DNA of 21,245 bases. Origin: a virus. Shown here piece by piece: positions 1 through 7,967 of the stretch (position 1 is its first letter; every line of letters begins with the position of its first letter). The DNA is taken from IMG/VR virus record IMGVR_UViG_3300044613_002040, positions 1-21,245 of that record; one strand, given 5' to 3'. Position numbers and translations under genes: made by a program. The notes beneath the pieces are model-generated. The model did no database searches and was not told where the DNA came from. It saw only the letters and a list, made by a program, of their open reading frames with translations.

Positions 1-1
1 A

Positions 2-526
2 GTAATTATCATTTTAAATCCAAATGATAGTTTATGGGGGGAAAATAAATATACTATTTTAAAACCAACATATACTAGAAACTCAAATGGTATTGGTTAT
101 ACTTTTACTGTTAATGGAAATTATAAAACAAATGGAGCAACTGTTTTATTTGGTAACAACTATTTAATGAATATTGAGTTAAGTCCTCAGTTTGTTCGTG
201 ATGATTCTAATAATGTAATTGATGGTGTATTAAACTTAAAGACACTTTGTATTCGTCACGCTGATACTGGTAACTACGATGTTATTGCTACTCGTAGAGA
301 AAGATCTATATTAAAATCTTCTTTCAATGCTTTACTTAGTAACTCTTATTCTGATGTTCTTAGTATTGAGAATACACAAAAATCAGGAGAGTTTATAGCT
401 AAGATTTTAGGTTTTTCAGATACAACAAAAGTTCAAATTGTTTCAGAATACCCAACACCAGTTAATATTGTTAACATGGAATTTAAGGGTAAATTTAAAC
501 AGTCATATACATCTTTAAATACATAA
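2..526 (+). CDS. Tail tubular protein B (T7 gp12-like), C-terminal part, 5' end outside window
   Basis: The frame is open from base 2 to the TAA at 524-526, giving 174 visible residues. The internal ATG at 167 is not the real start, because good coding sequence continues upstream of it to the window edge. The C-terminal part has the look of the T7 gp12 nozzle protein family: an LSPQFVRD segment, then LNLKTLCIRHADTGNYDV and a short tail ending in FKGKF. In T7 this protein forms the distal tail tube that DNA passes through. Its place directly upstream of a gp17-type fibre gene agrees with this. The family usually has several hundred residues, so most of the gene is missing. The call rests on remembered family resemblance plus context. 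Confidence 0.75.
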   Translation, partial: VIIILNPNDSLWGENKYTILKPTYTRNSNGIGYTFTVNGNYKTNGATVLFGNNYLMNIELSPQFVRDDSNNVIDGVLNLKTLCIRHADTGNYDVIATRRERSILKSSFNALLSNSYSDVLSIENTQKSGEFIAKILGFSDTTKVQIVSEYPTPVNIVNMEFKGKFKQSYTSLNT

Positions 527-533
527 GGAAATA
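525..533 (+). promoter_or_regulatory. Ribosome binding site AAGGAAATA of the tail fibre gene
   Basis: AAGGA starts inside the stop codon of the upstream gene, about 9 bases before the ATG at 539. The same A-rich AAGGAAT(A) string precedes several other starts in the window (4972, 6241, 11823, 16253), which supports these starts and suggests stop-proximal re-initiation. Confidence 0.7.
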
Positions 534-538
534 TTTTA

Positions 539-3523
539 ATGTCTACAAATACACAAGTAAAAACAAACTTAAGTACTTTATGGAATTCAACATCCGGTAC
601 TTCTTATTCAACTATTCCTTTATTATCAGGTATTAGTCACAAAGACCAATTAGAAATTGAAAGACCATTTACAACTCCAACAGGTATAACCTTAAAGCAA
701 GAAGACCTTAGAAGTATTTATGTAATTCCTTATGGAAACTATACTGTTGATGAAACTAATAAAAAAATTACAGCAATAACAGCACCAGCTACTTATGTTA
801 CAAGTAGTAATGTTACTGTAACTATTCCAGCTATTTCTAATGGAGATGTTCTTAGAATTAGACGAAAAAGCATTAGCAACGAATCTTTAGTTTCTTGGGT
901 TGATGGTAGTAGATTAACAGCTTCACAACTTAACTTACAAACAAATCAATTATTAAACCTTACCCAAGAAATTCTTGATAGATTAAAATATGAGTATGTT
1001 ACTTCAACCGATATTGACTATAATGCTACTTATAACTCTGCTACAAGAACTTGGGTAGAAGATCGTTTAGGTAGTTCTGGTTTTGCAAACTCAACACAAA
1101 CCGTAAAAGGATATGTTGATTCAACTGTTGGAACTAGAGATGCATTAATTACTGCTTTAAATACTAAAGTTGGAATTAGTGAAACTATTAATGGTTCTAG
1201 TAATACCAATGTTGTTACAAAATTAAACTATCTTGACGGATTACTTGGTAGTCAATTATTTACTGGTTTTCCTCAATCCAGTATTGTTATTGTAGGTACT
1301 AATGGTAGTAAAGATTACTCTACTAATTTTACATTAACTAAAGGTTCTCCTGATGTTTTAAACCTAACTGGAAATCAAAACATTACTGGAAAACTTAGTG
1401 TACAAGGTACATCTACTAATGATATTGTATCTTTTAAAAACTCAAGTGGAATTGAAGTAAATAAAATAGATCAATATGGAAATCTTTTAAGAGCTGCTGC
1501 TTCTACAGATGAACCTAGTAACCCAATTAACGGAACTTTATGGTTTAATGCGAATGCTGGTAATCAATTACAAATATGGGATGCAGACGATAGTTTATGG
1601 CGTATTCAAGGATCGTATACGGGTAGTTTAAACTTTGTTGGTTTAGCTGGAAATGAATCAATTTCTGGTAATAAGTGCTTTACTGGTAATACTGGTTTTG
1701 GTATGTCTGCTGGTTCTTTAGGTAAACTAGATGTTCAGGGTACTAGTGGAATTACTTCTTTTACAGGAACAACTAGACTAGGTGCTACAGTTAGAGGAGC
1801 AACTTCAACCACAGACTATAGTGGTATTGATTTTACTGGTGGTGCAACTACTGAACCAAAAGCAAGAATAGCATCTATATTTGGTGCTAGTGGTTCTAAA
1901 CTACAATTTGGTACTAGTAATAACTATACAAACGGAATTACTAATACAGCACTAACAATAGGTTCTGATGGAAATGTAGGTATTGCTCAATCCTCCCCAT
2001 CTTATAATTTAGATATTACAGGAACACTTAGAACTACTGAAAATACTCTAGTAGAAGGAACTCTTCGTTCTAATGGTGTAACTTCTTTAATGGCTAATGT
2101 TGGCATTGGAACAACTAGCCCACAAAGAAACCTTACTGTATATAATTCTACAAACCCAACAATACAATTAGTTAATGATACTTCATTGGCTACTAATGCT
2201 GACGGTATTATTCTTCAACTATTAAGTTCAGATGGTTATTTATGGAATTATGAAAACGGTGCTTTATCTTTAGGAACTAATAATACCGAAAGATTAAGAA
2301 TAACTGGTAATGGTGGAGTTGGTATTGGTACAAATAACCCAACTACCTTATTACATTTAAATACTACAACAACATCTAACTTAATTACACAAACAAATAA
2401 TAGTGGTGGTAGTTTACAAATAGGAATAAACAGTGATGGTGCTGGTTTAATTACACACACTGGACCGGGTATAGTTAATCCTTTAACAATTTCTTCTACA
2501 CAAGGTATTTCTTTTATCGGTTCAGATGTTTTAATACAAAACACTAAACAACTAAAAACAAATACAATATCATCAGTAGGTACTGAGTTAACCTTACAAA
2601 TTGATGCTGGAAATAAAGTAGGTATTGGAACAAGTATTCCATCAGAAAAACTTGAAGTAAGCGGAAACATAAAAACTACTACTGGAAATAAAATTATTTC
2701 TGATACAGTAGAAACTGGTATTATTCAAAGTTCTGGTACTATAGAATTTAGACAAGGCTATACAGCTAGCACAACTCCAGATATGACAATTAATGCGGAT
2801 GGTGAAGTTATATTTGCAAAAGCACCAAAAGTAAATACAACTGCGTTTTTAATTGCAGAAACACCAGTAATTGCTGGTCCTTATTCTTCATCAGGAACAA
2901 ATTTTAGATTTGGACATGCTTCAACAATTACTCATTATAACCAAACTACAAATCCTGTAATGTATAGAAAAATAGGACCAATTGTTTATGTTACTGGTAT
3001 TCTTAGTACAACCAAAACAATAGACGAAGATCTCGTTATATCAAATAGTAATGAAGATAGTAATGGTAATTCATTATTAAGAAATTTACCAATACCAGCA
3101 AACGGAGGAAAAGCACACTTTTTAGCTCAAGCTTGGTGTTGTTTTAAAAAAAGTTCAAATGAAAAATATCATAGACAGAGAATGATTATAAGTGGTTATA
3201 TAAGTCCATCAGGAAATTTAAGAATTAACGGTAGATTTTGGCGTGGTGGTGATCAAAGCGGAACTAGTATGTGGTCAGGAACTTCTACACCCCAAACATC
3301 AAGCGATGTATTAATGCTCTGGAGAGAAGGCAATGGATTAGGAGCTTCACCTACTACTGGTAGTCAAGATATTGGTGGAACAAATAACGGACAACCTTAT
3401 TTAACACCGTCGGGAACACAAGATTATCTTGGTTTTTATGCTTATAATGAAGCAGGTAGTAATAACATAATTACACCATCAAGTCAATATATTATATTTA
3501 ATTTTTCTTATTTAACCGCATAA
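539..3523 (+). CDS. Tail fibre with T7 gp17-type N-terminal anchor and VGIGT repeats
   Basis: This 994-residue protein begins with a region (about residues 1-140) typical of the T7 gp17 N-terminal domain, which fixes the fibre to the tail. It includes an RPFTTPTGITL-like segment, a YGNYTVDETN segment, an RIRRKS strand and SLVSWVDGSRLTASQLN followed by a short helix. The middle carries spaced copies of a VGIGTxxPxxxLxVxG-type unit near residues 478, 518, 592 and 692, with a degenerate copy near 386. Such units are common in trimeric fibre shafts. The last 200 residues or so (from about 790, HYNQTTNPVMYRKIGPIVYVTG) look like a receptor-binding tip. No chaperone-protease domain was recognised at the C-terminus. 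T7 gp17 is 553 residues, so this fibre is much longer. Specific receptor unknown. Confidence 0.85.
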   Translation: MSTNTQVKTNLSTLWNSTSGTSYSTIPLLSGISHKDQLEIERPFTTPTGITLKQEDLRSIYVIPYGNYTVDETNKKITAITAPATYVTSSNVTVTIPAISNGDVLRIRRKSISNESLVSWVDGSRLTASQLNLQTNQLLNLTQEILDRLKYEYVTSTDIDYNATYNSATRTWVEDRLGSSGFANSTQTVKGYVDSTVGTRDALITALNTKVGISETINGSSNTNVVTKLNYLDGLLGSQLFTGFPQSSIVIVGTNGSKDYSTNFTLTKGSPDVLNLTGNQNITGKLSVQGTSTNDIVSFKNSSGIEVNKIDQYGNLLRAAASTDEPSNPINGTLWFNANAGNQLQIWDADDSLWRIQGSYTGSLNFVGLAGNESISGNKCFTGNTGFGMSAGSLGKLDVQGTSGITSFTGTTRLGATVRGATSTTDYSGIDFTGGATTEPKARIASIFGASGSKLQFGTSNNYTNGITNTALTIGSDGNVGIAQSSPSYNLDITGTLRTTENTLVEGTLRSNGVTSLMANVGIGTTSPQRNLTVYNSTNPTIQLVNDTSLATNADGIILQLLSSDGYLWNYENGALSLGTNNTERLRITGNGGVGIGTNNPTTLLHLNTTTTSNLITQTNNSGGSLQIGINSDGAGLITHTGPGIVNPLTISSTQGISFIGSDVLIQNTKQLKTNTISSVGTELTLQIDAGNKVGIGTSIPSEKLEVSGNIKTTTGNKIISDTVETGIIQSSGTIEFRQGYTASTTPDMTINADGEVIFAKAPKVNTTAFLIAETPVIAGPYSSSGTNFRFGHASTITHYNQTTNPVMYRKIGPIVYVTGILSTTKTIDEDLVISNSNEDSNGNSLLRNLPIPANGGKAHFLAQAWCCFKKSSNEKYHRQRMIISGYISPSGNLRINGRFWRGGDQSGTSMWSGTSTPQTSSDVLMLWREGNGLGASPTTGSQDIGGTNNGQPYLTPSGTQDYLGFYAYNEAGSNNIITPSSQYIIFNFSYLTA

Positions 3524-3534
3524 AGGATTTTACT

Positions 3535-3798
3535 ATGCAAGACAATCAAATATCTGTATATGTTGCTTTTATGCAACTAGCAATTATAACTATAGGAGTA
3601 GTAACTGTAATTCTAAAGCTAGGTAAAAGAGATGCTATGATTGATCGTAGCATGGACGAATTATTGGTACTAAAAGATATTACTAAAGACCTTGTTAAAA
3701 CTGATATTGAACAAGGTAAAAACATTATTATGGCTATGAGTGAACTGAAGGAACTAAGACATCGTATAGAAATTCTAGAAAAGATTCGATATGAATAA
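3535..3798 (+). CDS. Small membrane protein, one TM helix plus coiled coil (holin or inner-membrane spanin candidate)
   Basis: The 87-residue product has a single hydrophobic helix at about residues 7-27 (YVAFMQLAIITIGVVTVIL), then a basic LGKRD stop-transfer segment, then a charged amphipathic helix to the C-terminus (about 34-86) with heptad-like spacing. AAAGGA at 3522-3527 sets the start. It follows the tail fibre gene, the position of the T7 holin gene 17.5. It also overlaps the following lipoprotein gene by 8 bases (ATGAATAA), a pattern seen in inner/outer membrane spanin pairs. The N-terminal TM plus coiled coil layout resembles an Rz-type i-spanin. The sequence alone does not separate holin from spanin, and no family was recognised with confidence. 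Confidence 0.6.
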   Translation: MQDNQISVYVAFMQLAIITIGVVTVILKLGKRDAMIDRSMDELLVLKDITKDLVKTDIEQGKNIIMAMSELKELRHRIEILEKIRYE

Positions 3799-4270
3799 AG
3801 TATTCTTAACTATGTTGTTACTATGTGGTTGCTCTTCTGTTAATCAGATATCTACTAGTAACCACATAGTTCAAGAAAACGCAATTGAAATATTAAATAC
3901 AAAAGATATTTCTATAGCCCATAAACACGCTGGTATAATTCTAAATGAAACTAAAGACATTGCTTCAGCTATTAGTGGAGTTAAAGATATAACTCCTTGG
4001 TGGGCTAATTTAATTCAATATGGATTTATTGCTATAATCTTTATTGGTATTGTTATAATTCTTTGGCAAACTGGTATAGGACAAGTAATACGAGTTGCCA
4101 TAGGATGGATACCAAGTAATAAAAAGAAAGAAGCAGCACTAGCCCAGTCTGTATTGGACGAGTCTAAACCAGAGGGTGTAAGAGAATGGATTGCAGCCAA
4201 GCGTCTTAGTGACCCTGAGTTTGATGCTGCTTGGAGAAAGGAACAAAATGCCCGGACCAAGAAGAATTGA
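3791..4270 (+). CDS. Lipoprotein with internal transmembrane helix (unimolecular-spanin-like candidate)
   Basis: This 159-residue product has a lipoprotein signal: a short basic N-terminus, a hydrophobic MLLLCG core and a lipobox L-C-G-C with the modified cysteine predicted at residue 14. A hydrophilic helical stretch (about 20-66) follows, then WW and a clear TM helix at about residues 74-92 (LIQYGFIAIIFIGIVIILW), then a basic NKKK segment and a charged tail with DPEFDAAW. An acylated N-terminus plus an inner-membrane TM is the topology of unimolecular spanins such as T1 gp11. The extra C-terminal tail of about 60 residues is not part of that simple plan. The gene overlaps both neighbours, by 8 bases upstream and 23 bases downstream. 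It could instead be a virion or superinfection-exclusion lipoprotein. Confidence 0.6.
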   Translation: MNKVFLTMLLLCGCSSVNQISTSNHIVQENAIEILNTKDISIAHKHAGIILNETKDIASAISGVKDITPWWANLIQYGFIAIIFIGIVIILWQTGIGQVIRVAIGWIPSNKKKEAALAQSVLDESKPEGVREWIAAKRLSDPEFDAAWRKEQNARTKKN

Positions 4271-4961
4271 TATAGGACAACACTCAGCTGATCGTGGTAT
4301 ATTAAAAAGAAGTGTTACTGGTGTTCAGCATTTTGAACCAACTAATGTTGATTTAACTGGTTATGGTTTACGCTCTAATCCACTAAATCAATTTGCATCT
4401 ACTACCTCAGATCAATTAGCTCAGGTTATTAACGATGAAACAGGAACTGGAAATGTTGTTTTTAACAATGGTCCAGTATTAAATACCGTTTATCTAGATA
4501 CTACTTCTAAAATTGTAACAGCAAATTTATTAACATCTAGTACAACAATTGTTCCTATAATGCAATTTCCTTTATATCAAGGAAACCTAGCAACCAATGA
4601 TTATAATGTTATTGGTTGTATTGAGTTTACTATTCAAACAGAAGTAGGAAATACAACTGGTTCTACTACACCAACAAAACTAACAAAAAGAAAAATTACA
4701 AAAATACTGGCTGCTTTAAATCACGACTATGAAATACAAAATGTAACTCAAAATCCTACAGTTAATTTTGTAGAGTATGGAAATACATATACTTCTGTTT
4801 CTGATTTTGCAGTCTATAGTGTAGTTTATGATTCTACAGATAAAATGTTTGAATTGCGTGTAGCTCCTTTATTAACTAATGTAATGTACCATAGAGTAGT
4901 AGCTTTATGTACTGTTGGTATTGATAAAAGTTGGAGTACTGGTTATATTGCAGTTGAATAA
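4248..4961 (+). CDS. Structural protein, tail fibre/adhesin-associated
   Basis: I chose ATG 4248 (237 residues) over the in-frame ATG at 4191. AAAGGAA lies at 4237-4243, just before 4248, and the 4191 start would add 19 hydrophobic residues while overlapping the previous gene by 80 bases. The N-terminal half contains a TSDQLAQVINDETGTGNVVFNN segment, a type of linker often seen in phage fibre and tail-associated proteins. The rest is rich in Thr, Val and Asn and reads as beta structure. There is no catalytic motif, TM helix or signal peptide. It is the first gene of a run of adhesin-like structural genes. The exact role is unknown; an accessory fibre or fibre-attachment protein is inferred. 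Confidence 0.55.
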   Translation: MPGPRRIDIGQHSADRGILKRSVTGVQHFEPTNVDLTGYGLRSNPLNQFASTTSDQLAQVINDETGTGNVVFNNGPVLNTVYLDTTSKIVTANLLTSSTTIVPIMQFPLYQGNLATNDYNVIGCIEFTIQTEVGNTTGSTTPTKLTKRKITKILAALNHDYEIQNVTQNPTVNFVEYGNTYTSVSDFAVYSVVYDSTDKMFELRVAPLLTNVMYHRVVALCTVGIDKSWSTGYIAVE

Positions 4962-4971
4962 GGAATAATAT

Positions 4972-6240
4972 ATGGCTATTCAAAAATTTAATGGAAGGGC
5001 TGGTTTTTCTATAAACCACCCACCAGTAGATCTTATAGATTCTTCTGGTAATTATACAACCACTACTGGAGATGTAACTGCTGTTAACTTTTATGGTAAT
5101 TGGGATGGAGTTCCAAATGATCGTCTTATAGAGAACTTACAAACAGGCGTTCTATATGGTGGTCTAGTTAGTATTAACGCTAGTGATCCTAGTAAATTTG
5201 ACCTTACTGCTGGTGCTGGCATGATCGTTAATACTGGGGCTACTCTTACTGCAATGCCAAACCCAACTGTAACAAATGTAACTTGGGCAGCACAAACAGG
5301 AATTACTTTAACAAACTTAGCAAGTACTGATGAAACTTGGATTTCAATAAACTCTAGTGGTACTATTGTACAACAATCAAATAGCTGGACAGATACACAA
5401 TATGAATCACAGATTCCACTAGGTGCTTTAGTACACCCAGATAGAGCAACTATTAATATTGCAAAATCATATCCACATGTTTCATATGGACAACCACTCC
5501 AAATGGACCCGTTTATCAGAGCATTCGGTCCATTGAAATTATCTGGATATGAAATATCAGCAAATGGTGCTAATCTTCAAGTAAATAAAAGTTCTGGTAA
5601 ATCGTATGCACTTGGTAGAAACTATCCAACAGATCCAAATAATCCTAATATTGTTACAGATACAAATGCAAATCCAGTAACAACCATATATCGTTGGTAT
5701 AGAAATGGTTCTGGTGGTTTTACTACAGTTGTTAATTCAACAATAGATCCAACTAAATGGGATGATGGAACAGGTACTTTACAATCGGTATCTGGTGGTC
5801 AATACACAGTACAAAGATTATTTGCTCTTCCAAATCAACCTTCAGTTATGGGTTCTTATTATGGAAGACAAGTATATAATTCGATTGAATCAGCTCAAGC
5901 AAATATTCAATATGAAACTTTCTCTGAAAACGATTCAACAGCAACTCAAGGTATATTTCTTGGTTATTTAATTGTAAAAGGAAACGCAACTGCTTTAAAT
6001 AACACAAGTAACGCTAAGTTTATTGCATCAGGTTTATTTAGAAATACTGCAAATATTGGTGGTGGCGGTGTTTCTTATTCTGTTATTGATGACTTTGGTG
6101 ATGTTACAATTACTAGTGTTACTAATAATGATTTATTAAGTTATGATTCATCAACATCTCAATGGGTAAATAAATCTATTGAAGCATTAAATATACAACC
6201 AAGATTAGATTACTTATTATTTGATAAAGGAATAATTTAA
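4972..6240 (+). CDS. Structural protein with fibre-type C-terminal motif
   Basis: The product has 422 residues and starts 10 bases after the previous stop, with AAGGAATAATA between. It is Asn/Thr/Ser-rich and predicted to be mostly beta, without TM or signal sequence. Near the C-terminus (about residues 365-400) there is a DFGDVTITSVTNNDLLSYD...QWVN segment. This 'GDVT...NNDLLxYDxxxxxWVN' pattern recurs in phage tail and fibre proteins just before their C-terminal end. The central part (about 165-330, with LQMDPFIRAFGPLKLSGYEI) was not recognised. It ends exactly where the next gene begins (TAA then ATG), so the two are probably translationally coupled. Probable virion baseplate or fibre component; precise role not known. 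Confidence 0.6.
   Translation: MAIQKFNGRAGFSINHPPVDLIDSSGNYTTTTGDVTAVNFYGNWDGVPNDRLIENLQTGVLYGGLVSINASDPSKFDLTAGAGMIVNTGATLTAMPNPTVTNVTWAAQTGITLTNLASTDETWISINSSGTIVQQSNSWTDTQYESQIPLGALVHPDRATINIAKSYPHVSYGQPLQMDPFIRAFGPLKLSGYEISANGANLQVNKSSGKSYALGRNYPTDPNNPNIVTDTNANPVTTIYRWYRNGSGGFTTVVNSTIDPTKWDDGTGTLQSVSGGQYTVQRLFALPNQPSVMGSYYGRQVYNSIESAQANIQYETFSENDSTATQGIFLGYLIVKGNATALNNTSNAKFIASGLFRNTANIGGGGVSYSVIDDFGDVTITSVTNNDLLSYDSSTSQWVNKSIEALNIQPRLDYLLFDKGII
6226..6232 (+). promoter_or_regulatory. Ribosome binding site AAAGGAA inside the end of the previous gene
   Basis: AAAGGAATAAT lies within the last codons of the 422-residue gene and serves the ATG at 6241, which directly follows the TAA stop with no gap. 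It has the same core as the sites before 539, 4972, 11823 and 16253. Confidence 0.6.
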
Positions 6241-6666
6241 ATGGCTACAACAGCACAATATGTTTCTACTCCAGTTATTGAAGTTTCTCAAGTAACTACA
6301 GCTGATACTAGTAGAACAGCACCATCAACAACATCTTTAATTTGCTCAGGACCATCTGTAGCATCTGCTTCAGGAGTTGGCAAAAGAATTTTAAGAATTG
6401 TAATTCAATCAGTTAATAGCACAACAGCAGGAGCAGTTAGAATTTGGATATCTACTGATGGTGGTACAACTAAGCGTCTACTTGTTGAGAGAGTTATTCC
6501 AGCCATTACTGCAACCGCTGGTACTACTCCTCCATATAGATCTGAAGTACCTGAATTAGTTGGTCTAGTACTTCCCGGTACAGTTAGCAGCAACGCAACA
6601 AACTTATATGCATCTACAAATGTTTCTGAAACTTTTAATATTATTGTAGAAAGTGGTACACTATGA
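6241..6666 (+). CDS. Small beta-rich structural protein
   Basis: This 141-residue protein is rich in Thr, Ser, Val and Ala, with strand-like stretches such as KRILRIVIQSV, GAVRIWIST and a final ETFNIIVESG strand. There are no charged helices, TM segments or catalytic motifs. The pattern fits a compact beta-sandwich virion protein, for example a fibre cap or connector. It follows the previous gene with zero spacing and overlaps the next gene by four bases (ATGA), so it is probably made in step with the glycine-rich adhesin. I do not recognise a named family. Confidence 0.55.
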   Translation: MATTAQYVSTPVIEVSQVTTADTSRTAPSTTSLICSGPSVASASGVGKRILRIVIQSVNSTTAGAVRIWISTDGGTTKRLLVERVIPAITATAGTTPPYRSEVPELVGLVLPGTVSSNATNLYASTNVSETFNIIVESGTL

Positions 6667-7694
6667 ACTTAGGTTTTTTTGGTTTTCCTTCACAGAATAT
6701 AAATGAAAATGTTGATATTCAAGAATTTGATTCTAGTGGATTTTGGAGAAAACCAAAGGGTGCTAAACTAGTATGGGTATATCTTGTTGGTGCTGGTGGT
6801 GGTGGAGGAGGTGGTAGAGGAGCTATTAACGCAACAACAGCAGCCTCTGGAGGTGGTGGCGGGTCTGGTGGTGCTGGTGGATGGATGTTTTATCCAGCAT
6901 CCTTTCTTCCTAATTTATGTGAAATTATCATAGGTGCTGGTGGAACTGTTGGTGCTGGTGGTTCAACATCTAACGGTTCTGGTGGAGGGGCTGGTGGTGA
7001 AAGTGTATTTGGTAGACCACCCGGATTTTCTACTATCTTTAATAACCCAACTGTATATGGATTTTATGCAAGAGCCGGATTAGGTGGTGCTGGCGGTGGT
7101 TCAGCAGCAGCTGCCGGAGGAGCAACTAGAGGATTTAATGGACTCGCTTCTGGAGCTGGTGGCGCATCTTCTGTTACCGCAAACGCAGCAAACGCTGCAA
7201 TTCCCGGTCTTACTGGACCCGGTGGAGGTGGTGGAGGTGGTATTGCAGTTACATCAGGAACAGCTTATAACGGTGCTCAGGGTGCTCTAGGATCAAATCC
7301 CGATACATCAGGTGGTGGCGGTGGTGGAAGAGCTGGCAATGCCAATGGAACAGCTGGTACTGCTGGAACATTCCCAGATACAAGCACAACTTATATTGAC
7401 GGTGGTTCAGCTCCTTGGGATATCGCTACAAGCCAATACTATGGTTCTACTGGTTATACCAATGATAATCTTCTATTTAACTTTCAAGAAGGTGCTGGAT
7501 ATGGTGGGGGTGGAGGAGGGGCTAGATCTAACTCATCCGCTGGTGCTTTATCTGGTGGAGCTGGTGGTTCTGGCTATAGAGGAGGCGGTGGTGGTGGAGG
7601 GGGAGCTTGTGTAAACACAGGTGGAGGAACCTCAACAGGAGGTTCTGGAGGAAGAGGAGGAAATGGTTATTGTAAAATAATCACATTAATATGA
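6663..7694 (+). CDS. Glycine-rich tail adhesin candidate
   Basis: The product has 343 residues, of which about 109 are glycine by hand count (32%). It opens with a non-repetitive N-terminal part (1-48) ending in SSGFWRKPKGAKLVWVYLVGAG. This 'W-x-x-P-x-G-A-K-x-V-x-V' strand leading into a glycine run is typical of glycine-rich phage tail proteins. Many poly-Gly blocks (GGGGGGG type) follow, separated by short loops rich in Ser, Ala, Asn and Thr, and it closes with a GGNGYCKIITLI strand. Known glycine-rich phage adhesins such as the gp38 of Salmonella phage S16 pack such runs as polyglycine type II helices and bind receptors through the variable loops. The receptor-binding role here is inferred. 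The start overlaps the previous stop (ATGA). Confidence 0.65.
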   Translation: MNLGFFGFPSQNINENVDIQEFDSSGFWRKPKGAKLVWVYLVGAGGGGGGGRGAINATTAASGGGGGSGGAGGWMFYPASFLPNLCEIIIGAGGTVGAGGSTSNGSGGGAGGESVFGRPPGFSTIFNNPTVYGFYARAGLGGAGGGSAAAAGGATRGFNGLASGAGGASSVTANAANAAIPGLTGPGGGGGGGIAVTSGTAYNGAQGALGSNPDTSGGGGGGRAGNANGTAGTAGTFPDTSTTYIDGGSAPWDIATSQYYGSTGYTNDNLLFNFQEGAGYGGGGGGARSNSSAGALSGGAGGSGYRGGGGGGGGACVNTGGGTSTGGSGGRGGNGYCKIITLI

Positions 7695-7852
7695 GATATG
7701 CAGTAATAAATAAAGAAACAAATAAAGTAATAAATGTTATTATTGGTTTTATTGATTTAGGTGGAAACTTTGAATTAGTAGAACTTTCTGAAGATTCTCC
7801 AGTTAGTACTGGATGGTCTTATGTAAATAAATCTTTTATTGAAGGAGAATAA
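7691..7852 (+). CDS. Small protein of 53 residues following the adhesin gene
   Basis: The ATG overlaps the stop of the glycine-rich gene (ATGA at 7691-7694), and the frame stays open for 53 codons to TAA at 7850-7852. It begins MRYAVINKETNKVINVIIGF and ends GWSYVNKSFIEGE. This 'YAVI...VxNVIV...GWxYxxxxF' outline is common in short proteins encoded next to phage tail fibre genes, some annotated as fibre-assembly or tail proteins. No strong Shine-Dalgarno is visible, so translation probably depends on coupling to the upstream gene. Function is not established. Confidence 0.6.
   Translation: MRYAVINKETNKVINVIIGFIDLGGNFELVELSEDSPVSTGWSYVNKSFIEGE
7842..7847 (+). promoter_or_regulatory. Ribosome binding site AAGGAG for the 36-residue membrane protein
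   Basis: AAGGAG lies in the last codons of the 53-residue gene, 7 bases before the ATG at 7855. It is one of the strongest Shine-Dalgarno matches in the window and supports this very short gene as real. Confidence 0.6.
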
Positions 7853-7854
7853 AT

Positions 7855-7965
7855 ATGGCATCATTTTTAGGTAATATTTGGTTTGGTTGTTTTCTATTCG
7901 TGGCTGGTTATATTGGTGGTCATATCGTAAGTCTTGAAAAAATCAAGAGTTGGATTAAGGGTTAA
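7855..7965 (+). CDS. 36-residue single-TM protein
   Basis: The short frame encodes MASFLGNIWFGCFLFVAGYI followed by GGHIVSLEKIKSWIKG. One hydrophobic helix spans about residues 4-25, followed by a basic amphipathic tail (EKIKSWIKG). The helix is rich in small residues (FGCFLFVAGYIGG), which could favour helix packing in the membrane. A good AAGGAG precedes it, and the stop is 2 bases before the terS start codon. Its position just upstream of the terminase genes suggests a lysis-related holin or pinholin, or a membrane-bound virion accessory. This is inference from size, topology and location only. Confidence 0.5.
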   Translation: MASFLGNIWFGCFLFVAGYIGGHIVSLEKIKSWIKG

Positions 7966-7967
7966 AT

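Noticed and set aside
2248-2670. Minus-strand open frame of 140 codons
   Set aside because: It is antisense to the fibre repeat region; the translation is Val/Pro/Ile-rich and reflects the repeated Gly/Thr/Asn codons of the sense strand.
4191-4247. Upstream ATG start for the 237-residue structural gene
   Set aside because: It would overlap the lipoprotein gene by 80 bases and add an unlikely hydrophobic leader; ATG 4248 has AAAGGAA at the right distance.
5762-5971. 69-codon + strand frame inside the 422-residue gene
   Set aside because: It is an out-of-frame shadow of a clearly coding region, Gln/Leu/Ile-rich without a ribosome binding site.
7084-7614. Two + strand open frames in a shifted frame
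   Set aside because: They are shifted readings of GGT/GGA-rich codons in the glycine-rich gene, giving Val/Leu/Glu-rich nonsense without a start signal.
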